From Nepenthes gracilis (taxonomy: Eukaryota; Streptophyta; Magnoliopsida; Caryophyllales; Nepenthaceae), in the NCBI GenBank assembly GCA_033239525.1, contig BSYO01000020.1, positions 13,394,546 to 13,458,545 on the forward strand: a stretch of 64,000 bases of DNA. Reading direction: 5' to 3'. The notes under the pieces are model-generated. The model saw nothing but the letters and a program-made list of their open reading frames with translations, had not been told where the DNA came from and searched no databases. Positions within the stretch are counted from its first letter, which is position 1; each line of letters begins with the position of its first letter. Below are positions 57,550 to 64,000 of the stretch, piece after piece. The position numbers and the translations under genes are program-made.

Positions 57550-59150
57550 ATGGCACGGAAGGTTCCAGGAGCGGGTGAAGTTGCCTCTCTCCCACCGGAG
57601 GGCTACATCACCGTCTATGAGGCCCACCCGAGGAGCTGGCTCCGGCTGGCCTTTCCGGAGGAGTTGGAGTCGATCGTAGCGGCCCTAGGGGTTCCCGTCG
57701 CGCAGCTCCATGCCAATGCCGTGAGGTACATTTGCATTTTATGCATTTTTGCCCGGAAGCTCAAACAGAAGTTTAGGATGTCCGGTCTTAAGGTCATATT
57801 TAAGGTGACCCGAGGGCGAGTGGATCTCACTCGGCCCCCGTCGGAGATAAAGATAAACAGGGCTATTTATGACTCAAGAACTGGAAGAACCGGTTCTTCT
57901 TCGTGAAGGTGGGAGAGGAATGCCCCTCGCGAGAACCCGGCGAGTCCTGGAGGTGCATCTTGGCGCACTTGATGCGGCGGAGGCTGCCGCATATGCATGG
58001 CTGACCGCGGCCACTCTGAAGAATCTGACGAATTGAAGGGATTTCTTGGTTTTCCCGGGAGGAGACCGAGAAGGTTGAATGGGGCCCACCGCATCCGGTC
58101 CAAAAGCCAAACCCTACAGTTACAACGTCTAGGCCTGGCAACTCGAGGAAGTTGCTCATTCGTCCAGTGTCTTCGGAGGAGGCTGCTGCGAGGGCGACTG
58201 CCACGCCTTCCTCTTCCTCCTCTCAGATTGACCTTGTGGCTGCCGGGATTTGCGGTGGTCCCGGCAGCACTTCCGGAGCGGAGGGGGCCGTTGAGGACCG
58301 GCCGGAGGATTCCGGAGGGGTTATTTTGGCCCAACCTGCGGTGAAGGTGGTTCCAGGCGCTGCCTGGATGGGATCAGCGGTGGAGCCAGCTCGCGACGCG
58401 CCTAAAGGCTCGCGGGTTTACGTTGTGGAGCCGTCGACGAGGGCTGATCCTCCAGTAGTTACCCCAAGGGCAGCCGGGAAGAAAAAAACCCGCCCGACTA
58501 CTCCGGTGGCTGCGGAAAGCGCAGCCACCGCTGCCGTTGATGATGATGAGTTTTGGACCGCCTCTTGGATGAGCGGCGGCGCGATTTGGCGCAAGAGGGC
58601 GCTCCTAGCTCGACATCTCCGATCCCACCGGCAGCTGGGCCTGGGCTGGAGTCCAGACCCGTGAGGTCTCACCGGAAGACTTACGAGGTATGACCCCTGT
58701 AACAGCTTCCTGGTATTTTTACCATGTTTGCGAGCTCACGTTTTGTTTTTGTCTTGTGCAGCCAAAAAGAGTGGGCTCAGTTGTCGCCCGGGAAATGGAG
58801 CAGCACGACCGCATCATTGCGGAATGGGAGGCTGAGATAGCCTGGTTGGACGCTAAGCTGGCCGCCTCTGGAGGAGAGCTACGGGAGCAGACAACCGCTC
58901 TCGAGGCTGTCGTGGCGGACTTAGAGACAGAGATCGCTGCGCTGAGGGCGGAGGTCGCCCGATCAAAAGAAGAGGAAGATCGGCTTAAGACGGACAACAA
59001 ACGTCTTTCGGATAGAGTCGCCACCGTAGAGGGCGAGTTGGATACTCGGATGAGTCTCCACGAGGTTGGGGCGCATTGCACGCCCAGGCTGTTGGAGGGC
59101 TCAATATCAGGCGTCGCGTCACGCGGTTGGTCGTTCCTGATTTCCCTGTA
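57550..59150 (+). pseudogene. Antisense extra ORF of Tat copy 2, with one intron and a coiled coil
   Basis: Transcribed opposite to pol. The N-terminal part from the ATG at 57,550 (MARKVPGAGEV, then FPEELESIVAALGVPVAQL, then KNWKNRFFFVKVG at 57,876 in another frame) resembles plant proteins annotated as putative gypsy-type transposon / Transposase_28. A Pro/Ala/Ser-rich middle part is open at 58,152-58,664. A 74-bp intron at 58,688-58,761 (GTATGA...TTGTGCAG) precedes a coiled coil of about 90 residues (58,795-59,080) with Leu/Ala heptads and no Pro. Frameshifts at about 57,720-57,880 and 57,990 break the N-terminal part. Function of these ORFs is unknown. A GAGCAATGAAAT word at 59,313 and T-rich tracts may mark the transcript end. 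Confidence 0.65.
58688..58761 (+). other. Intron in the antisense ORF
   Basis: Donor GAG|GTATGA and acceptor TTTTGTCTTGTGCAG|CC with a T-rich interior, 74 bp. Splicing joins the Ser/Pro-rich part to the coiled-coil part. Confidence 0.6.
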
Positions 59151-59159
59151 GAGCTTATA

Positions 59160-59790
59160 AATCTAAGGAACCGCGCGGTGCTGCGCAAGGAAGACTTGCA
59201 GGGAGAGCCCCGAGACAGCCAGGGTGGTCCGCCAGCCTCGTAGCCTTTTGTACTTTCCCTCTTTTGTTTTTTTTTTTTTTTGGATTGTTTGTAAATTGTA
59301 ACACATCTTGTGAGCAATGAAATAGAAGATTTTTTTTTTTAATTCAGCGTCCATTGTCTCTTATTGCTTCGTGTTCGTTTGTGTCGTTGCATTGGGCGGC
59401 CAACTTGGTTGGCCGGCGACCGTTGCTTGGTTGCCTAAGGTGCTGAGCCCCCAGGCTTGGCAAGTGATTGCGGTAACCAACCTTGCGATGCTGTCCAAGT
59501 GGAAACTTGGGCAGTTAATGTTAGAGATGGAACGCTTCTCGTTATTGTCTCACTACGCTATTGTTTTGTCGAGAAGGTTAATGCGTGGGGTGGCCAACTT
59601 GGTTGGCGGGCTACCTAAGGAGCAGGTCCTTAGGCTGAGCAGGCGGTTGTGAGAACCAGCCTGGTGGCGCCGTTCAAGCGAAGACTAGGGCTGCCAACAC
59701 TGGAGAAGAAATGCTCCTCCTTCGACCGTCGTTGGTCGACGTTGCTGCTCCCGAAAGGAGGAGGTCGCGTGTGTCATTCTTGCCCCTAAG
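59160..59790 (+). other. Conserved stretch between antisense ORF and repeats, Tat copy 2
   Basis: It aligns with 345-815 of copy 1. It contains T runs at 59,267 and 59,330, the TTGTAAATTGTAACACATCTTG tract and a plus-strand ORF (59,371-59,652) also present in a changed form in copy 1 (409-669). No domain is recognised; it may be the 3' untranslated part of the antisense transcript. Confidence 0.5.
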
Positions 59791-60085
59791 GTTTTAGACC
59801 ACTATGGGCCACTTGGATGACCAAGGTTTAGTACGGACCGCTATCGGGCGCTCGGATGACCGAGGTTTCAAACCGCTATGGGCCACTTGGATGACCAAGG
59901 TTTTAGGCAGCGCATGGGCCACCTGGATGACCAGGGTTTCAGACCGCTATGGGCCACCTAGATGACTAGGGTTTAAGACCGCTTATGGGCCACTTGGATG
60001 ACCAAGGTTTCAGACCACTTATGGGCCACCTGGATGACCAGGGTTTTAGGCCACTTTCGGCCACCTAGATGACTAGGGTTTAACG
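59790..60085. repeat. Tandem ~37-41 bp repeats, Tat copy 2
   Basis: About eight units of GACCGCTATGGGCCACTTGG followed by ATGACCAAGGTTT-like sequence. They occupy the same place as in copy 1 (815-1,095). Confidence 0.9.
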
Positions 60086-60259
60086 AGAGGGTGAAGACCC
60101 TCCCGACTTAGGGCGATCTAGGTCGGATGGATACCCTGCAAGGCAAACGCAGTTCATAGGTCCTAGAATTCTACATGCTAAGTAAACTCTCATTTTTCCA
60201 AAGTGAAAACAAGCATACGAATGAATGCATAGGAATGAGTAAGGGCGTACCTGGGCCTC

Positions 60260-61250
60260 TCATTGGTAGTAACGTTTTAGGTGGGTCGCGTTCCACGTCC
60301 GTGGGACCAACTTTCCGTCCTGGTTCCGGAGTTTGTATGCTCCATTGCTCAGGACGGCGGAGACAAGAAAAGGTCCCTCCCAGTTAGGAGAGAGCTTGTT
60401 TCGGCCGGCCAGCTTGCCTGTGGCCTCGATGCCTCGCAGGACTAAGTCCCCAACGTCGAATTGTCGGGCTTTTACACTCTTATTGTAGTATCGGGCAATT
60501 CGGTGTTGATACGCTGCTGTCTGTACTCTGGCGGCATCACGGGCTTCCTCTAGTAAGTCCAAATGCTCCCTGATTTTCTGGGAGTTGGTCTGTGGGTCGA
60601 AAGACTCCACTCTGAGACTTGGAAGCCCGATTTCGATCGGGATTACTGCTTCAGTCCCGTAACAGAGGCTGAAGGGTGTCTCGCGCGTTGATTCCTTAGG
60701 GGTCGTACGATAAGACCAGAGGACGGATGGAAGCTCGTCAGCCCAGGAGCCCCCAGCGTCCTCCAATTTGGTCTTCAACCCGTGGAGTAGTGTACGGTTG
60801 GTGACCTCCACCTGACCGTTGGCCTGGGGGTATGCTACCGAAGTGTGGACCAGCTTGATTCCAAGGCTGGTGCAATACTTGGTGAAGCGTTTTCCCGAAA
60901 ATTGGGTCCTGTTGTCGGTCACCACGACCTCAGGGACGCTGAAACGGCAGACAATGCTCTGGCGCAAGAACTCTAGAGCATTGTGTTCTGTGATCTTTGC
61001 AAGCGGGGCGGCTTCGACCTACTTAGTGAAGTAGTCGACGCCCGCTATGATGAATTTTCGTTGTCTCGTGGCAATGGGAAATGGGCCGAGAATGTCAAGC
61101 CCCCATTGCGCGAAGGGCCACGGGGCCTGAAGGGACTTCAAATCAGCGGACGGCTGGTGATGGAGGTTGCCGTGGAGCTGGCAGCTCTCACATTTCTTAA
61201 CAAACTCCAGTGCGTCCTTTTTCATTGAGGGCCAGGTGAGTAACCTGCCG
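60260..61250 (-). pseudogene. Integrase, Tat copy 2 (one nonsense codon, one frameshift)
   Basis: The N-terminal HHCC finger is split: HLGICGSH lies at the end of the upstream frame (near 61,280-61,310) and CESCQ in 61,019-61,225. The core has its first Asp in WGLDILGPF, the second in VVVTDNRTQF, and Glu in NGQVEV, with 35 residues between the last two (D,D-35-E). The C-terminus has FDVGDLVLR and a GPF segment, ending at 60,260. A TAG at 61,019-61,021 stands where relatives have Trp after DYFTK, and a frameshift near 61,225-61,250 separates it from the RNase H frame. All catalytic residues are kept. It would insert the cDNA into the host genome. Confidence 0.85.
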
Positions 61251-63290
61251 CATAACTTTGAAGGCTAGGTTCTTCCCGCCTACGTGTGATCCACAGATCC
61301 CGAGGTGAACCTCGCCCAACGCGTAGTCTGCCTCCTCGGGAGATAGATAGCGGAGGTACGGAGTTGAGTACCCGCGGCGATACAACCGCCCATCAACTAT
61401 GGTGTACCAGCCAGCTGTCTTTTTAACATGCTTGGCCCTTTCAATGTCCTCCGGAAGCGATCCGTCGGCCAAGTATTTAAGGTAAGGAGTCATCCAGTTT
61501 TCCGTCTCGGAAATCTGCATGGTCTCCTGTTTTTCTATGCTAGGAGCATTCAAGATCTCCCGCATGTCCCTCGAATACTGTTCTGGATTCTCGGCGGCAG
61601 CTGCTCTGGCCAGCCGGTCTGCCTTCCAATTTTTGACTCGGGAAACGTGAACCAGGGTCAGCTTGTCGAAGTCATGGATGGTCTCCTTCACCTTTGCAGT
61701 GCACCCGCGGGAAGGGTTGTTCGCCTCGAAACCCCCATTGACCTGGTTGACGATTAACTCGGAGTCGCTGTAAACTGCCAACCTCTTGGCAGAGCACTCC
61801 TTTGCCAGTCGTAAGCCAGCCAGTAGGGCTTCGTACTCAGCGACATTGTTGGTCGCCGGGAAATCAAGTCTCAGGGCATACTTGATCTCAAATCCGTCGG
61901 GGGTCGTTAAGATTACCCCTGCCCCACAGCCGCTATCAGTGGATGATCCATCCACGTGGAGTGTCCATTCCGGAGCCCCACTGGGCGGTTCTTCGTTTTC
62001 TGTGGGCTGCTCCTCGTGAACAGGGGTCGTGGTCTCGACGATGAAGTCAGCCAGAGCCTGTGCTTTTATGGCAGGTCTGGGCCTGAATTCAATGTCGAAC
62101 TCGCCCAGTTCGATGGCCCACTTTACCAATCGCCCGAAGCTTTCGGGCTTTTGGAGTATGCCTTTCAGTGGCTGGTCCGTAAGGACCACTATGCGATGCG
62201 CCTGAAAGTATGGCCTCAATTTTCGTGCTGCGAAGATAAGCGCCAGTGCCATTTTTTCGGCGCGCGGGTAGCGAGTTTCTGGGCCGGTCAACGTCTTACT
62301 CACGTAATAGACCGGCTGCTGGAGATCAGACTCCTGGCGCACAAGGACGGAGCTGAGGGACACTTCCGATACTGCCAAGTAAAGGTACAGCTCTTCTCCG
62401 TCTTCGGGTGACGCCAACAGCGGTGGGCTGGCCAGATACTGCTTCAATTCATCGAAGGCGGTCTGGCAGTCAGCCGTCCACTGGAATCCGTTAGATTTCG
62501 TCCCTCTTAAAGCTTTAAAGAAGGGCTGGTACTTGTCTCCGGACTTCGCGAGGAAGCGGGACAGAGCAGCCAGCCGTCCAGTTAAGCGCTGGACATCTTT
62601 TACGTTTCTTGGGGGAGCCATGTCAGCCAGGGCCTTAATCTTTTCTGGGTTTGCCTCGATCCCTCGCTGAGAGACGATGAAACCCAAAAACTTTCCCGAG
62701 GCTACCCCGAAGACACACTTGGCTGGATTCAGCTTCATCTGGTGCTGGCGGAGCACCCCAAATGACTCTTCCAAGTCACGTATGTGGTCGCTCGTGACTC
62801 TGCTCTTGACGAGCATGTCGTCGACGTAGACTTCCATGTTGCGACCAATTTGTTTTTCGAACATTCTGTTCACTAGCCGCTGGTAGGTGGCTCCAGCGTT
62901 CTTTAGTCCGAAGGGCATGACCTTATAGCAATAGGTGCCCTGGTCCGTCATGAACGAGGTATGCTCCTCGTCTTCTGGACTCATTTTGATCTGGTTGTAG
63001 CCCGAATAAGCGTCCATGAAGCTTAGCAGCTCGTGCCCTGCCGTGGAGTCAACCAATAGGTCAATCCGGGGCAAGGGAAAGCTGTCTTTCGGACAAGCCC
63101 TGTTGACGTCGGTAAAATCGACGCACATTCGCCATTTTCCGTTGCTCTTTTTAACCAGGACGACGTTTGAGAGCCAGTCCGGGTATTGTACTTCCCTAAT
63201 GAAGCCCGCGTCCAGCAGCTTCTTCACCTCCTCTCGGATGGCGATTAGTTTTTCGACGGAGTGGTTCCTCCGTTTCTGGCTTTGGCTTGT
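61197..63290 (-). pseudogene. Pol of Tat copy 2: reverse transcriptase, RNase H, archaeal-type RNase H
   Basis: One open frame of 676 codons below 63,227, open some codons further up. RT: KWRMCVDFTDVNRACPKD (31-48), SFMDAYSGYNQIK (69-81), PFGLKNAGATYQ (105-116) and YVDD (134-137). First RNase H: about 280-400, with LYLAVS where the first catalytic Asp is expected (Ala285), Glu324 and Asp351. Second RNase H: about 420-545, with Asp426 (HVDGSS), Glu464 (NNVAEYEAL), Asp488 (YSDSE) and Asp537 (KADRLARA), a full catalytic set. This dual arrangement defines Tat elements. The integrase finger starts near 640. The frame is broken at both ends: about two frameshifts at 63,270-63,400 cut it from the protease, and one near 61,240 cuts it from integrase. 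Confidence 0.88.
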
Positions 63291-63395
63291 CCTGGATCAA
63301 GGCCCAATTTGTGGACCATCACTTTGGCTGAAATCCCGGGCATGTCTGCGGGAGTCCAGGCAAAGCGAGATCCGCATTCCTTCGTAGGAACATGA

Positions 63396-64000
63396 TCAAT
63401 TCATCGTGCAGTGGCCCGGTGAGTGAGCCGCCAATCTGGACACACTTATCCGGTTCCCACGGTCCCGGTGGGACCGGATCCGTGGCTTCCTTAGGGCTGC
63501 GCCCTGCTGCAAGGTGGTCTCGTCTCGGTGATCGAGTTCTCCCACCGTGCCAGTTCTGCCACTAGGGGCAATCTGGGCCATGTAACAGGTCCGTCCAGTG
63601 ACCTGATCTCCCAGAACCTCTCCGACGCCATAGGGCGTTGGGAACTTCATTTTTAGGTGCGGTATGGACGTGACTGACCCAAACGACGTTAGGCACGGTC
63701 TGTCTAATATGGTGTTGTACACGGAGGGCAGGTCAACCACTAAAAAGGTTAGCATCCGACTTGCTGTTTTTGGGTAGGTGCCCAGGGTGACTTCCAGTTG
63801 GATTGTCCCTTGAACGGGCACCGGTTCGTTGTCAAGGCCGTATAAAGGTCCTTCAGCAGGTTTCAGTTGGTTCTTTTTTAGGCCTAGTCTAAAGAACGCA
63901 TCCAAATAAAGCAAGTCCTTCGAGCTACCATTATCAATAAAGACTCGTTTCAGCTGGTAGTCCGACGTACCGTCTGAAACGAGTGCAGAAATTACAAGGG
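63396..64000 (-). pseudogene. Aspartic protease of Tat copy 2 (continues beyond window)
   Basis: The frame is open to the window end. The active-site motif IDNGSS lies near 63,935-63,950, followed by KDLLYLDAFFRLGL, YNTILDRPCLTSF and HLKMKFPTPYGVG, the usual order of Tat proteases (the motif is D-N-G in place of D-T/S-G, as in relatives). The frame ends at 63,396 before the RT, where a shift is seen. Gag lies outside the window. Confidence 0.8.

Larger units (their letters stand above)
55487..64000 (-). mobile_element. Ty3/Gypsy Tat-lineage retrotransposon, copy 2 (better preserved, cut by window end)
   Basis: Read on the minus strand from the window end: protease, RT, RNase H, a second (archaeal-type) RNase H, integrase, ~40-bp repeats, a spliced ORF in the opposite direction, polypurine tract and 3' LTR. 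Two RNase H domains and an antisense extra ORF are hallmarks of the Tat branch. GC content is much higher than in the surroundings. It inserted into the RT of the chromovirus at 53.5-55.5 kb; GTACC at 55,482-55,486 is the candidate target duplication. Pol has at least three frameshifts and one nonsense codon, so this copy is probably not autonomous, but it is far younger than copy 1. Confidence 0.92.

Noticed and set aside
1..64000. CRISPR arrays, phage or bacterial defence systems, rRNA genes
   Set aside because: Repeats present are transposon-linked or AT-rich tandem units of eukaryotic type; no direct-repeat/spacer pattern or bacterial gene was found.

Overview
This is nuclear DNA of a flowering plant, most likely a dicot. 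Evidence: split genes with GT-AG introns, a plant-type 2-oxoglutarate/Fe(II) dioxygenase (2OGD) family, and plant LTR retrotransposon lineages (Ty3 Tat, Ty3 chromovirus, Copia/Sirevirus) set in very AT-rich sequence. I could not assign a species. No prokaryotic, organellar, CRISPR, rRNA or tRNA features were seen, but tRNAs were only looked for by eye.

Layout. 1-7,129: the 5' part of an old, heavily broken Ty3/Tat retrotransposon on the minus strand (copy 1), ending in its 5' LTR. 7,130-9,150: AT-rich, no gene. 9,151-13,869: a Copia element of Sirevirus type with two ~1,045-bp LTRs and only a gag region; pol is absent and its leader is duplicated. 14,494-16,989: the one intact protein-coding gene, a four-exon SRG1-like 2OGD of 353 residues. 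17,000-46,500: a graveyard of LTR fragments (23.4-25.2, 31.1-33.4, 33.5-34.4, 39.0-40.3 kb), a chromovirus integrase relic (29.9-31.1 kb), a Copia pol relic (40.7-43.3 kb) and tandem repeats. Two orphan last exons of the same 2OGD family lie among them (25.67 and 34.87 kb). 46,574-48,714: a second 2OGD gene, lacking intron 1 and carrying one frameshift, flanked by two related MITE-like elements. 49.5-55.49 kb: a nest in which a LINE fragment is interrupted by a chromovirus; that chromovirus was hit by another element now reduced to a solo LTR (51,063-53,130, perfect 5-bp target duplication) and by Tat copy 2. 55,487-64,000: the better preserved Tat copy 2 on the minus strand (3' LTR, antisense spliced ORF, tandem repeats, integrase, dual RNase H, reverse transcriptase, protease), running off the window.

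Interpretation. The window looks like a former tandem array of at least four 2OGD genes, taken apart by successive retrotransposon insertions: one apparently functional member, one freshly dead or mis-sequenced member, and two last-exon relics. Two Tat copies in the same orientation bracket the array and could mediate its loss or duplication by unequal exchange. The most unusual features are the antisense, intron-containing coiled-coil ORF of the Tat elements with its adjoining ~40-bp repeats, and the gag-only Sirevirus-like element whose LTR tail, primer-binding site and gag start are duplicated in tandem.
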